Positions 45,968 through 54,944 of a stretch of 64,000 bases of DNA are shown one piece after another; the stretch's first letter is position 1, and each line of letters starts with the position of its first letter. The stretch comes from Legionella bozemanae. Its GTDB lineage: Bacteria; Pseudomonadota; Gammaproteobacteria; Legionellales; Legionellaceae. The notes below the pieces were generated by a model. It was not told the DNA's origin. It searched no databases and worked only from the letters and a program-made list of their open reading frames with translations. The translations under genes and the position numbers were made by a program. Where the stretch lies: the NCBI RefSeq assembly GCF_001648595.1, contig NZ_LBAW01000004.1:1-64000 (forward strand), in the 5' to 3' direction.

Positions 45968-46462
45968 CTATTCAAAAAGCAATGCCATAAAAATATGATT
46001 TTCATATTCCCCGTCGATCCGCACTGCATTTTTATGTATCCCTTCTTTTACAAATCCATATTTTTCATACAGGGCAATCGCCGCCTTATTATGCTCACGC
46101 ACTGTAAGCTCTATACGCGTTAACCCCTTTAACTGAGCCATCTGCAGTGCGGTGCTTAATAAGGCCTCGCCTATGCCCTGTCCTCGGTATGGTGCAATGA
46201 CGCCAATTCCTAAAGACCCAACATGGGCAAAAACAGGCCGGTCAAGCGGACTGATATCACACCACCCCACCAATTGATCCTGATGCATTGCTACAACTTG
46301 AGGCCAATTATTTTTAATATGATCTAAAACAAACTCTTTTGTTAATTGAATCGGAGGCCCTTCTAAAAAAGCTAAAAATTTACGCTCACGAGCAACACTA
46401 TCAACCGCGGACCAAAAGGCTTCAATATGTTGTTCTTGAATAGGGACAATAGTATATTGCAT
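45968..46462 (-). CDS. GNAT-family N-acetyltransferase
   Basis: The protein has 164 residues from ATG 46462 (MQYTIVPIQEQHIEAFW), where homology to the family begins; a start at 46522 would add 20 unlikely residues. Motif A, with the acetyl-CoA pyrophosphate loop, reads IGVIAPYRGQGIGEALL (about 84-100). Motif B follows with LTVREHNKAAIALYEKYGFV. The acceptor is unknown; it could be an amine, peptide or antibiotic. The gene is transcribed towards the REP at 45818. Confidence 0.86.
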   Translation of the reverse strand: MQYTIVPIQEQHIEAFWSAVDSVARERKFLAFLEGPPIQLTKEFVLDHIKNNWPQVVAMHQDQLVGWCDISPLDRPVFAHVGSLGIGVIAPYRGQGIGEALLSTALQMAQLKGLTRIELTVREHNKAAIALYEKYGFVKEGIHKNAVRIDGEYENHIFMALLFE

Positions 46463-46585
46463 AAGATTCGACTCAATGTGGGATCGAGATGTTAGTAAAA
46501 AGAAATTTTGTCTTGGAGTCAATCACTCTTGTTCACTTAATGGTGTCAGTAGATAATGGGGATGAATCTGCACCGTCCCTATAGG

Positions 46586-46996
46586 TTATTCCCAAGGATT
46601 GAAAAGTTCCACCCCTGTTTCTTTAAAATCTTTAGTATTTCTTGTTACTATTATTAATCCATGAACTAATGCAGTGGCTGTTATGAGTGCATCTCGTTCA
46701 GAACGAGGATTTGGAATATGCAATTTAGCACAGCGTAGTGCTACTGCTACATCTATATTTAGAACCCTATCTGAAAAAGATGGTAATACGTGAGAATCTA
46801 GCCAACTGCGCAAAATTGCTCCCTGCGAAGGGTCTTTACGTTCTTTCTGCAATACTCCTGCTTCCAATTCTAGAATGGTAATTACAGACAAAAACAGAGA
46901 GGAAGTAGAAACTGCTTTCGCCCAAGAGAGTACATTACTATCAGCTTTTATCCCCTTTCTTATTTCTGAAACTACATTGGTATCCAGTAAATACAT
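46586..46996 (-). CDS. vapC: PIN-domain toxin (VapC/FitB-like)
   Basis: The 136-residue PIN domain has acidic residues in the expected positions: Asp5 in YLLDTNVVSE, Glu in TILELEAG, and Asp in RSERDALITATAL, plus the final IVTRNTKDF. Such proteins are Mg-dependent RNases. Its ATG overlaps the stop of the upstream antitoxin by one base, so the two are translationally coupled. The closest in plan is FitB/VapC, which usually cut tRNA or bind DNA with the antitoxin. The operator lies at 47269-47317. Confidence 0.88.
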   Translation of the reverse strand: MYLLDTNVVSEIRKGIKADSNVLSWAKAVSTSSLFLSVITILELEAGVLQKERKDPSQGAILRSWLDSHVLPSFSDRVLNIDVAVALRCAKLHIPNPRSERDALITATALVHGLIIVTRNTKDFKETGVELFNPWE

Positions 46997-47253
46997 TACT
47001 CAAATTCCTCAACACGATAAATCGTTCCTTTTATCTTAGGCGCTTCAAATTCGATATCTGATGAATCAGGCATAGCCAATAGATCCACGATAGTCTCTTT
47101 AGTTTTAGTTAACTCTAAATAATCTTCAATGGATAAAAGGACATGAGCTGGATGCCCTCTATCAGTAATAAACACAGGGCCTCGTGCAGCAGCTTTCTTT
47201 ATTTTACTTACATCTTGATTAAATTCACGACTGGAAAATGTTGAAATTGGCAT
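46996..47253 (-). CDS. Phd/YefM-family antitoxin
   Basis: The 85-residue protein has the N-terminal Phd/YefM DNA-binding fold (STFSSREFNQDVSKIKKAA, then GPVFITDRGHPAHVLLSIEDYLEL) and an acidic, flexible C-terminus (SDIEFEAPKIKG) that would block the toxin. AAGGATTAACT precedes the ATG. It is first in the two-gene operon with the PIN-domain toxin and should repress it through the two palindromes upstream. Confidence 0.86.
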   Translation of the reverse strand: MPISTFSSREFNQDVSKIKKAAARGPVFITDRGHPAHVLLSIEDYLELTKTKETIVDLLAMPDSSDIEFEAPKIKGTIYRVEEFE

Positions 47254-47268
47254 AGTTAATCCTTAAAA

Positions 47269-47317
47269 TGTAGTTACATATCTACAATATAGAACAAACA
47301 TAGATACTTGTCTACAT
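47269..47317 (-). promoter_or_regulatory. Tandem operators of the toxin-antitoxin operon
   Basis: Two related elements lie at 47269-47287 (TGTAG-N8-CTACA palindrome) and 47299-47317 (the same pattern, one arm imperfect). They share TGTAGANANGTANCTA on the reverse strand, about 30 bases apart, and flank a TATATT likely -10 box. Autorepression by the Phd-like antitoxin is inferred. Confidence 0.6.
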
Positions 47318-47549
47318 TATTACTGGGGTTGGGCTAGATATCAGTAAAAAAGTTATGTCTTGGAGTCAATAAGCGATTGTTAACTTAATGGTCTCACTTA
47401 AGGATTTTGAACTTATAAGTAGGTTGAACCAAAATTCTGAGCAATTTTGTTGGGCTACGCTTATCATTATTCCGGATAGAAATTAAAATAAGGAGAAAAC
47501 GCAAAGATCATGTTATAGTTCAAATTTATCTCACAAGAACTTGAAAAAT

Positions 47550-47891
47550 ATGGAAGAAATTATAATCTATCACAATCCTCGATGCTCCAAATCAAGAAAA
47601 ACTTTGGAACTTCTTCAGAGTAAAGGTGTAGAGCCCGTTATTGTTGAATACCTTAAAACCCCGCTTAATCTCGAGCAATTAAAAAGCTTAAGAGCTCACT
47701 TTGCACTTAAAGATTTTGTGCGAACTGATGAGCCTGTTTTTAAAGAGCTGGGATTATCATTGGATAATGAAAATCAAGTGTTACAGGCGATGGTCAAAGA
47801 ACCCATATTAATGCAACGTCCTATAGTTACCTCTAAAGAAAAAGCCATCATCGGGCGACCGCCTGAGAACGTTCTGAAATTATTGGAGTAA
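47550..47891 (+). CDS. arsC: Arsenate reductase ArsC family
   Basis: The 113-residue protein is started at ATG 47550 (MEEIIIYHNPRCSKSR) rather than the TTG three codons earlier. Catalytic Cys12 sits in the NPRCSKSR loop, as in glutaredoxin-coupled ArsC. KEPILMQRPIV and GRPPENV complete the fold. It should reduce arsenate, or belong to the YfgD/ArsC-like group. There is no arsenite pump nearby. It is followed by a family-A REP between convergent genes. Confidence 0.86.
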   Translation: MEEIIIYHNPRCSKSRKTLELLQSKGVEPVIVEYLKTPLNLEQLKSLRAHFALKDFVRTDEPVFKELGLSLDNENQVLQAMVKEPILMQRPIVTSKEKAIIGRPPENVLKLLE

Positions 47892-47901
47892 TCGTTTTAT
47901 T

Positions 47902-47981
47902 GTAGCCCGGGTGCAGCGCAGCGAAACCCGGGTTTCTATCATAAATTTTTCCCGGGTTTCGCTGCGCTGCACCCAGGCTAC
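47902..47981. repeat. REP-like hairpin, family A
   Basis: GTAGCCCGGGTGCAGCGCAG and its inverse flank a short spacer between convergent genes arsC and the gene ending at 47986. Confidence 0.88.
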
Positions 47982-47985
47982 AGCA

Positions 47986-48348
47986 TTACTTGGATGCTAG
48001 TTGATTTGGGCAACCTGCTTGATGGAATGATACGAGCGCATTATAAATACCTTGATAGTCTGCAAATGCATTTTTATTCGCTTTAATATCATCAAAAACC
48101 ACGTCGGTTCGACTGCACGTTCCGAATTCTGTGATATTTAAATGATCGCCACTTGCTTTTTTGTAAGCAATAAAAGTTTCACCACAATGCAAATGCGGCC
48201 TTTTTGACGCGCTATTTCCTAAAAACTCCTGATTGCCACAATACATTTTTTTAAAGTTAACCTTAAGATGAGGCATATCTGCGAATGCATTTACTGAAAC
48301 TGAAATAATAAAACAAGCTACTGTTGTAATTGAAATTTTATTCATCAT
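47986..48348 (-). CDS. Small exported hypothetical protein
   Basis: The 120-residue protein is started at the tandem ATG near 48348 with GGATCT upstream. A signal peptide covers about residues 1-24 (ending AFA). The mature part has five cysteines and a His-rich patch (KRPHLHCGETF), which suggests disulfides or metal. No family is recognised. It is convergent with arsC across a REP. Confidence 0.62.
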   Translation of the reverse strand: MMNKISITTVACFIISVSVNAFADMPHLKVNFKKMYCGNQEFLGNSASKRPHLHCGETFIAYKKASGDHLNITEFGTCSRTDVVFDDIKANKNAFADYQGIYNALVSFHQAGCPNQLASK

Positions 48349-48441
48349 AGAGATCCAAAAAAGTGCCAAAAGACAAATTTAACACATCTTATCACAGTAA
48401 CCAAGATTCAATTTGTTGAAAATAAGTATCTTGAACTCACT

Positions 48442-50235
48442 TCATTTTTGCATCACGTATCTTCCTGGTGCAGAAGGTAATGAGGAGTCAAGCTTCGGTG
48501 GCGAAACACGTCGTTGCGAACTGTTATCTACTAACCATTCATGCCAAGCAAACCACCAGGAGCCCTCTCTTTTTTTCGCTTTGGCCAACCATTTTTTAGG
48601 TCCTAGATAAGGCATGTTTTTTTTGCTTGCAAGAATAGAATAATAGCGTCCAGGGTGGTTAGGTTCACTGACAATTCCTGCATTGTGGCCACCACTTGCT
48701 AACACAAAGGTAATATCTGTATGCATCATCAGGTGGATTTTATATACAGACTCCCAAGGAGCAATATGGTCATGTTCTGTGCTCACAGAAAAAATAGGTA
48801 AATGAACATTCCTCGGCGCTACCATTTCATCCTCAACACGAAAATGTCCCTCTGCAAAATCATTTTGCAGAAAAAGTTTCTCAAGATATTCTGTATGCAT
48901 CTTGTAAGGCATCCGAGTCGCATCCGCGTTCCAAGCAAGCAGATCGATCATGCCACGCTTTTTACCGGTCATGTAATCATCAATCATTTTTGACCAAATC
49001 AGATCGTAGGTGCGCAACATCTGAAAAGATCCTGCCATATGTTTGGGATCAAGGTATCCTTTTTCCCACATCATGTTTTTAAGAAATGCTATTTCACTTT
49101 CAGTGATGAACAACATGAGCTCCCCTGCCTTTGTAAAATCCCCTTGTGCTGCCAGAAGCGAAAGGCTTTTAAGACGATTATCTTTATCTCTTGCCATAGC
49201 AGCAGCGGTAATCATTGCCAGAGTTCCACCAAGACAATATCCCATCAAATGAATTTTTGCCTTAGGTAAAATGTTGCTTACCGCGTCGATTGCTGCCATT
49301 GCACCTAAACGATAATAATCATCCATCCCTAAATCACGGTCTTTCTCATCCGGATTGCGCCAGGAAACAATAAAAACCGTATGCCCTTGCTCAACAAGCC
49401 ATTTAACCAAAGAATTTCCAGGTGATAAATCCAGAATATAATATTTCATTATCCATGCGGGTAATATCAGTATTGGCTCTTTAAAAACAGTTTCAGTTTT
49501 TGGTTCATATTGAATTAATTCAATCAAATGGTTCGTAAATACTACTTTTCCTGGAGTAATCGCAACATTCTTGCCTGGTTTGAACTTTCCAGCACCAGGG
49601 GGAGGCAAACCAGCCAATCTTCTTAGCATATGTTCCACAGCAATCTCTGTGCCTTGAATCAAATTAATCCCACCACAACGAATTGTTTCATAAAAAAGAT
49701 CGGGATTGGTCATTACAAAATTGGAAGGCGATAAAGCATCAAGTAACTGACGAATACAAAAAGAAACCGTGCGTTCTGATCGCTTGGACAGTCCAGGAAC
49801 TTTTCGTGTTGCATGACACATCCACTCTTCAATCTGGAGAAAAACTTCTGCATACAAACGCCATGGCATCAATTGCCAATTCTCTTTATGAAAACGAACA
49901 TCTTGTCCTTGCGCTGGTTGTTTATCACACAATAGATGTGCCCAAAATTCATCGATATGTAGGATAGGATAAAAAGCCAACGCCAATAAGTGGCCTGGCG
50001 ATTGAGCTAATTGCAAAAGCCAAGCACAATGAGCAGTTCCAATTACTGCAGGACTCATCCCCATTGTAATTTTACCGAGATTTGCCTGATACAATTTATT
50101 TACATGATAAAAAAAATCATCCAATTTATTTTTATAGAGTGAATATTGGGAATTATTAATCTCAGATGGGGGTTCAAATTGATTCTTTAAGCTTAATCGA
50201 GTTGAGGCCGCATTCTTTTTTTCAGTTCCTTTCAT
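48442..50235 (-). CDS. phaC: Class I polyhydroxyalkanoate synthase
   Basis: The protein has 597 residues from ATG 50235, which AAGGAATTTGACC precedes. The catalytic Cys is near residue 334 in LMGYCLGGT, the lipase-like box of PhaC. The Asp is in AWNADATRMP and the His in SGGHNAGIVSEP. The N-terminal domain (QFEPPSEI, LYKNKLDDF) and the total length fit class I. It polymerises (R)-3-hydroxybutyryl-CoA made by PhaB onto granules. It is about 38 kb from phaB in this window, so synthesis and reduction are not in one operon. Confidence 0.92.
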   Translation of the reverse strand: MKGTEKKNAASTRLSLKNQFEPPSEINNSQYSLYKNKLDDFFYHVNKLYQANLGKITMGMSPAVIGTAHCAWLLQLAQSPGHLLALAFYPILHIDEFWAHLLCDKQPAQGQDVRFHKENWQLMPWRLYAEVFLQIEEWMCHATRKVPGLSKRSERTVSFCIRQLLDALSPSNFVMTNPDLFYETIRCGGINLIQGTEIAVEHMLRRLAGLPPPGAGKFKPGKNVAITPGKVVFTNHLIELIQYEPKTETVFKEPILILPAWIMKYYILDLSPGNSLVKWLVEQGHTVFIVSWRNPDEKDRDLGMDDYYRLGAMAAIDAVSNILPKAKIHLMGYCLGGTLAMITAAAMARDKDNRLKSLSLLAAQGDFTKAGELMLFITESEIAFLKNMMWEKGYLDPKHMAGSFQMLRTYDLIWSKMIDDYMTGKKRGMIDLLAWNADATRMPYKMHTEYLEKLFLQNDFAEGHFRVEDEMVAPRNVHLPIFSVSTEHDHIAPWESVYKIHLMMHTDITFVLASGGHNAGIVSEPNHPGRYYSILASKKNMPYLGPKKWLAKAKKREGSWWFAWHEWLVDNSSQRRVSPPKLDSSLPSAPGRYVMQK

Positions 50236-50380
50236 GGTCAAATTCCTTTTGATCCCATTCAATAACGCTTTTTTGCTGCGATTTAAGCAGGTGCTGATGT
50301 AAATTATAGTATTATTTTCAATAATGTGCGTGGATGAAACTTAGAAAAAGGGTTGATGTAGTAGATTGTGCAAGGAAAAG

Positions 50381-50466
50381 CCTACTTGCCGTGCTTTATA
50401 TACAGCATCCAGCCACTCTGCATGAAGACCAGAGCTGGATTCCGCGTATAAAGTGCCGAACGTAGG
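50381..50466. repeat. Palindromic repeat, family C
   Basis: CCTACTTGCCGTGC and GTGCCGAACGTAGG arms flank a short spacer upstream of phaC. A shorter copy lies at 54687-54720 and a partial one at about 29-57. Confidence 0.6.
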
Positions 50467-50508
50467 TATTTTAATCTTAGAGCATGGTAGAGAGCTATCC
50501 TGGTTTTA

Positions 50509-51276
50509 TTAAGGCTTATCATGATACAAAACAATCAATTCCTTACTGGAGGAACATCCTAATAATTCCATTACCTTGGCCAGAGTACCTTCCACAGTTC
50601 TATAAGAAATATTCATATCACGTGCAATTTCTTTTGAACTTTTTCCTTGGGCAAGTAATCTAAGGCAGACTGCTTGATGTTCTGATAAGCGTATCGGAAG
50701 ATGTGACGATTTATGAAACAGCATCATATCCTTCTCATTTAATTTGACTGGCATGGATTCTCCTGTTTTATTTTCAGCAACATGCTCAAAAGCGATTAAT
50801 ACATGTTTTTCCAGTGCATTATCATCGGTATCAAGCGAGATACTCGCTACATTTTCGAATAACCGATCGCGTTCTGCGTGAAGTGTCTCAAAAAATGTTT
50901 CGAGCTCAGTCGATAATAATGGCGGAGAATTGCGCGAAATCCGCCCTATTTGTATTGCAGTACTCACCTGTAAAAATACGACGAACTCTGAAGACAACAA
51001 TTGTCGAATTGGCTCATTGCAGATAATACTTGCTTCAGTGGCTACTACTATATTTTCTTTTATTTTCAGCGCATTCAATAGATCATATTGGCATTGGTAA
51101 AAATCCTTTTGCCCCTGCGCCCCCACAATCTCATTTAAAGTACGCCCAAAATGATACTCAATTCCAAGATCAGCATCGATAAACTGCCAGCCCAGTTTTT
51201 CAGCCAATAATTTTGCAAATAATCCCTTACCAGCCCCTGGTAGACCGACAATAAAAATGCGTTTGTGTTGAGCCAT
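50509..51276 (-). CDS. Shikimate-kinase-like P-loop domain fused to LuxR HTH
   Basis: The 255-residue protein has two parts. Residues 5-165 resemble shikimate kinase: Walker A GLPGAGKG (Lys17) and DADLGIEYHFG. The shikimate-binding Arg loop (GE.GFR) is replaced by AQGQKDFYQCQ, and GGG by ATEAS, so the kinase substrate site looks lost. Residues 190-255 are a LuxR-type HTH (LSEHQAVCLRLLAQGKSSKE). A nucleotide- or metabolite-sensing regulator is plausible. AGGAAAGAAAT precedes the ATG. It lies upstream of and in line with phaC, divergent from nothing. Confidence 0.78.
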   Translation of the reverse strand: MAQHKRIFIVGLPGAGKGLFAKLLAEKLGWQFIDADLGIEYHFGRTLNEIVGAQGQKDFYQCQYDLLNALKIKENIVVATEASIICNEPIRQLLSSEFVVFLQVSTAIQIGRISRNSPPLLSTELETFFETLHAERDRLFENVASISLDTDDNALEKHVLIAFEHVAENKTGESMPVKLNEKDMMLFHKSSHLPIRLSEHQAVCLRLLAQGKSSKEIARDMNISYRTVEGTLAKVMELLGCSSSKELIVLYHDKP

Positions 51277-51411
51277 ATTTCTTTCCTATCTGTGACCTTT
51301 TGTAATTAATACAATTACTGAATCTATGGAACATTATAAAATATGTATTTAAATAGCATCAATACGTAGAAATACCTATCAAATATTCCAATTTCTATTC
51401 AAACAAAGTTT

Positions 51412-52050
51412 TTAGGAATTCTTCTCTGCTAGAAATTTTTTTACAGTTAATAAATCAAGATATGCCTTTTTCTTATCGGCTGGATTACGTAAGAGATAAG
51501 CAGGATGATAGGTTACCATGAATGGAATATTATTGTAGTGATGTAATGTATTACGTAAGTGTTTCAAAGGAAGCGGTTTATTCAGTAAGAATTGCCCTGC
51601 AAAACGTCCCAAAGCCAAGATCAAATGGGGTTGAATCAACTCAATTTGACGGGCAAGATAAGGGCTGCATTGAACAATTTCATCCAACTGAGGATCTCGG
51701 TTATTGGGCGGCCTGCATTTCAAAACATTGGCAATGTAAACTTCTTCTTCAACTATCTCAATGCCTTGCAACATTTGATTGAGCAAACTTCCTGCTTTAC
51801 CTACAAAGGGAAGCCCTTGTTTATCCTCATAAAAGCCTGGAGCCTCACCAATAATCATCAGTTTTGCTTTCGCACTGCCGCGAAAAAAAACAGTTTGTGT
51901 GCGGGTTTTATGTAAAGAACAACGAGTACAGGCAGCTACTTCTTTTGCTAATGCTGATAAATCCTGCCCGCATGAAGAATGAGACTGGCGTAATTCCCAG
52001 AGGTCTATTCCCATAGCCTGTAGATAATAACGATTTAAAGCATTTGACAT
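51412..52050 (-). CDS. Family-4 uracil-DNA glycosylase
   Basis: The 212-residue protein has the four iron-sulfur cysteines of this family (Cys41 and Cys44 in CTRCSLH, later Cys in KCRPPNNRDP and VQCSPYL). The uracil-binding loop is GEAPGFYEDKQGLPFVGKAG and the catalytic His segment VTYHPAYLLRNP. It repairs deaminated cytosine. Family 4 enzymes are common in bacteria that also use UDG. It lies upstream of the P-loop/LuxR gene on the same strand with a 135-base gap. Confidence 0.92.
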   Translation of the reverse strand: MSNALNRYYLQAMGIDLWELRQSHSSCGQDLSALAKEVAACTRCSLHKTRTQTVFFRGSAKAKLMIIGEAPGFYEDKQGLPFVGKAGSLLNQMLQGIEIVEEEVYIANVLKCRPPNNRDPQLDEIVQCSPYLARQIELIQPHLILALGRFAGQFLLNKPLPLKHLRNTLHHYNNIPFMVTYHPAYLLRNPADKKKAYLDLLTVKKFLAEKNS

Positions 52051-52155
52051 AGAAAGCTCATTTCAAAATATAAATTGCTAGCGAAAAATTGAAGGGTTAT
52101 TTTCGTTTTTAATTTTTGATAAATCAATGCTGCTTTTATTAAAATATCGTATATT

Positions 52156-52230
52156 CTGGTGCAGCGCAGCGGAACCCGGGAAAATATCCACTCATTTTTA
52201 ACCCGGGTTCCGCTGCGCTGCACCCAGGCC
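52156..52230. repeat. REP-like hairpin, family A
   Basis: CTGGTGCAGCGCAGCGGAAC and the inverse arm CGCTGCGCTGCACCCAGG flank a short spacer between the UDG gene and the hypothetical ending at 52251. Confidence 0.85.
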
Positions 52231-52250
52231 ACATAATATAAAGGGTTACA

Positions 52251-53630
52251 TTATACAAACTTACTCGCCTCTGCAAGCATCACTTGGCACGCATCTGCAA
52301 ATTGAGCCTCATTCCAGATGTTTTCAGTACGTAATGTTCCATTATCGAGGCATTCCTCATAAGCGGCTAATCCAATCAATATATGAGAAAATTTAATCTT
52401 TCTAAATTTGCTTAATGCTTCAAGTAACGTCAATCGTTCAATTTCAGAACCTGAAATATCATCGCCAAATTCACCATCAATCCCATTAAACCGTATAGCA
52501 AACCATTCTTCTAAAGGCTGCCCCTTCATGATAAAGCTGTGAGATATTTGCGAACCACCCAGAACTCGGGTATCCAGATACTGTTGAATATCAACGCAAA
52601 TCGTATTTTTCTTTATGTAGTGTAATGCTTCGGTAAATAATAAGGTTAATTCAAATGTCTGAACCTGAACAATAGCACGTAATTCAATAAGTGACTTAAG
52701 TAGATGCTGCTTTTTCGCTTGACTTTCTTTAGCGTGGTTCTGTTGTAGATTCTTCTTTGCTTCCTTTATTTGTTGATCAAGCTTACCAATAATTGTTTGG
52801 AGGCGCATCGCATTGCTTTCTTCGATTAAAATTTGCTCATGCAACCAACCGCGCAGCGCTGCAGACAAAGAGAGTACTTGCTTACTTGAAAATGCTTTTG
52901 TTAATGCGGCATTAAAATCATCCGGAGTTAATTGATCATATAACTCTTTCGCCTTGATATAAAGATTTGCATGTTCTTCCTCCAGATGCTCTTCCAACAT
53001 TTTGCGCTGCAAATCATCAATTTTAGCGGCGCTCGTTATTTCAATCATCCCTCCTCCTGGCAAAAGATAAAATCCGTGCTGTTGCGCAAAACGGATTCGT
53101 CCCTGTGCATCGGTATGGATTCTATCTACTGCTTCATTTTCAAGCTTGCCCCCCATTTGAATTTGAATAGGATATAACTGAGTAGCTGGAGGATGATAAA
53201 TATCAAGTTCATCCAAGTTAAAAAGATGTGATTTATTGGTTTTCTTCAAATGGACTTTTTGTGCCACACGAAATTTTTTCCAAATCTCTGGTGTATATTC
53301 ATGAATTGGAAGTTTCAACCTCATCTGACCTGGTGTTTTACCAAACTCAAACCAAGAACTTAATTGTTCATCCATTTCCATATCATAGAAATCTAATAAA
53401 ATATCAAAATATTGTTGGTTCTCCATACGTTGCAAAACATCAGCGTAATTAATGAATGTCGCTGCATAAGCTAAAACTTTATAATGAGTCTTTGCTTGAC
53501 TTTGATGAATTACTTGGCCGGGAAGCTTTTTGATACCTGCAATTATTTCCTGCATCATAACACGCCGCGCCAGAGGATCCGCTTCTTTATATTGGATTAA
53601 CATAGGGCCAACATCCATAAATAACCGCAC
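52251..53630 (-). CDS. Hypothetical protein
   Basis: The 459-residue soluble protein has a GTG start at 53630 preceded by a strong GAGGAGG site. It is helical and charged, with a coiled-coil stretch near residues 275-315 and no signal peptide or membrane helix. It has no recognised domain. Size, charge and lack of family fit the many Legionella effector-like proteins, but no acidic C-terminal signal is obvious. It is divergent from licD. Confidence 0.6.
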   Translation of the reverse strand: MRLFMDVGPMLIQYKEADPLARRVMMQEIIAGIKKLPGQVIHQSQAKTHYKVLAYAATFINYADVLQRMENQQYFDILLDFYDMEMDEQLSSWFEFGKTPGQMRLKLPIHEYTPEIWKKFRVAQKVHLKKTNKSHLFNLDELDIYHPPATQLYPIQIQMGGKLENEAVDRIHTDAQGRIRFAQQHGFYLLPGGGMIEITSAAKIDDLQRKMLEEHLEEEHANLYIKAKELYDQLTPDDFNAALTKAFSSKQVLSLSAALRGWLHEQILIEESNAMRLQTIIGKLDQQIKEAKKNLQQNHAKESQAKKQHLLKSLIELRAIVQVQTFELTLLFTEALHYIKKNTICVDIQQYLDTRVLGGSQISHSFIMKGQPLEEWFAIRFNGIDGEFGDDISGSEIERLTLLEALSKFRKIKFSHILIGLAAYEECLDNGTLRTENIWNEAQFADACQVMLAEASKFV

Positions 53631-53810
53631 TAGAGATTCCTCCTCATTTTAGACAAAAGCATTTTTTATAACGTTGAGACACTTACTTTAAAACAATTAA
53701 ATATCAGTTTATTCAAGTTTTTATCTCATTTTTTTGTCTTATTATAGTTAATGATTTTAAATTATTTTGCTAATATATCTTCGGTTGTCATTTGGGAAGA
53801 AAAATAATTC

Positions 53811-54668
53811 ATGACATTAGCAAAGAATCCAAGTCCTTATTCAGCGGACACAGCGTTTCAAGATGGCAGGTTGCGCCAAGCTCAATTAAAGATGCTTGCC
53901 ATGCTTGAGGTAGTGGATACGATTTGTCTTAAACATGGTTTGGACTATTGGCTTGACGCGGGAACCCTTTTAGGGGCTGTTCGGCATCAAGGTTTTATCC
54001 CCTGGGACGACGATGTGGATATTGCCATGCCACGTGCTAGCTATGAACAATTTTTACGTGTAGCGCCAGCAGAAATCCCAGACTGGATGTGGCTACAAAC
54101 AATTCATAGCGATCCAGGCTATTTTAATATGGCTACCCCTTTAAAAATCAGGGATCGCTCCAGCCGTTTTATTGAAAAACACGAAAAAGGTAATGAGCCT
54201 TACATTCAAGGTATCTTTATTGACGTTTTTGTCTATGACACCATGCCTGTAGATCCCAAACAACGCAAGCGATATAAATTCTATGCTAAAAAGCTCTCAC
54301 GTTTGTTAAGTACCAAATACAGTAAAGTAAAAATAGGGCACTATCCTGCCTTTTATAAAGCTGTAGCCTCTTTTATTCCCAAGTCTCTACTTGAGTTGTG
54401 TTTGCAAAAAATTATTCATCAAGCAAATACCAGTAGGAGCCCTTATATAGGACGAGGTTATAATTGCGTAGGAAGAAATTTAATCAAAAAAGATGAAATA
54501 TATCCTTTACAACGTGTTGCGTTTGAGACCAAAAAATTTAATATTCCACAAAATGCAGAAATATTTCTTATTCAACAATATGGAGATTATTTGCAGTTAC
54601 CTCCCGAAGAGCAAAGAGTAATGAGACATTGCAAGGAGCTTATTCCTCACCTGGAAGAAATCATATAA
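53811..54668 (+). CDS. LicD-family phosphotransferase-like protein
   Basis: The 285-residue protein carries the LicD hallmark in residues 44-72 (YWLDAGTLLGAVRHQGFIPW then DDDVDIAMPR), a nucleotidyltransferase-like acidic cluster. LicD proteins transfer phosphocholine or similar groups to surface glycans. GGGAAG precedes the ATG. In Legionella such genes modify the cell surface or lipopolysaccharide. It precedes, with a 256-base gap, an ABC-F gene. The acceptor is unknown. Confidence 0.88.
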   Translation: MTLAKNPSPYSADTAFQDGRLRQAQLKMLAMLEVVDTICLKHGLDYWLDAGTLLGAVRHQGFIPWDDDVDIAMPRASYEQFLRVAPAEIPDWMWLQTIHSDPGYFNMATPLKIRDRSSRFIEKHEKGNEPYIQGIFIDVFVYDTMPVDPKQRKRYKFYAKKLSRLLSTKYSKVKIGHYPAFYKAVASFIPKSLLELCLQKIIHQANTSRSPYIGRGYNCVGRNLIKKDEIYPLQRVAFETKKFNIPQNAEIFLIQQYGDYLQLPPEEQRVMRHCKELIPHLEEII

Positions 54669-54686
54669 GTTTTCCTTTTCATTTTT

Positions 54687-54720
54687 GCCTACTTGCCGTG
54701 CATAAAACGCGAAACGTAGG
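54687..54720. repeat. Palindromic repeat, family C
   Basis: GCCTACTTGCCGTGCATAAA with the reverse arm ACGTAGG, immediately after licD. It is related to 50381-50466. Confidence 0.6.
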
Positions 54721-54881
54721 CATTTTAATTTTAATCATGCTATGAGATACCTTTTCCTAGATTATTGACAGATAATCATGCAATCGGTTATTATTATACC
54801 CACTATCAAACAAGCACATCATTAAAGAGGCTTAAACACATCATGGACATAATCTCTTAAGTACGCCCTAAACACGGGGCA

Positions 54882-54944
54882 ATGACGGTAGCAGTTGCAC
54901 TAACTGCCTATTTGCACTACTTAAGTGAGTTACATGATGCATAA
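54882..54944 (+). promoter_or_regulatory. Short upstream ORF overlapping the ABC-F start
   Basis: ATG at 54882 opens a 20-codon frame (MTVAVALTAYLHYLSELHDA) ending in TAA at 54942, overlapping the ABC-F start codons (GTG 54925, ATG 54937) out of frame. A shorter MDIIS frame lies at 54843-54860. Ribosome-mediated attenuation is known for several antibiotic-resistance ABC-F genes, so a similar role is possible here. This is speculative. Confidence 0.35.

Noticed and set aside
48413..48610. 65-codon frame on the plus strand
   Set aside because: It is antisense to the 3' end of phaC, with no family features.
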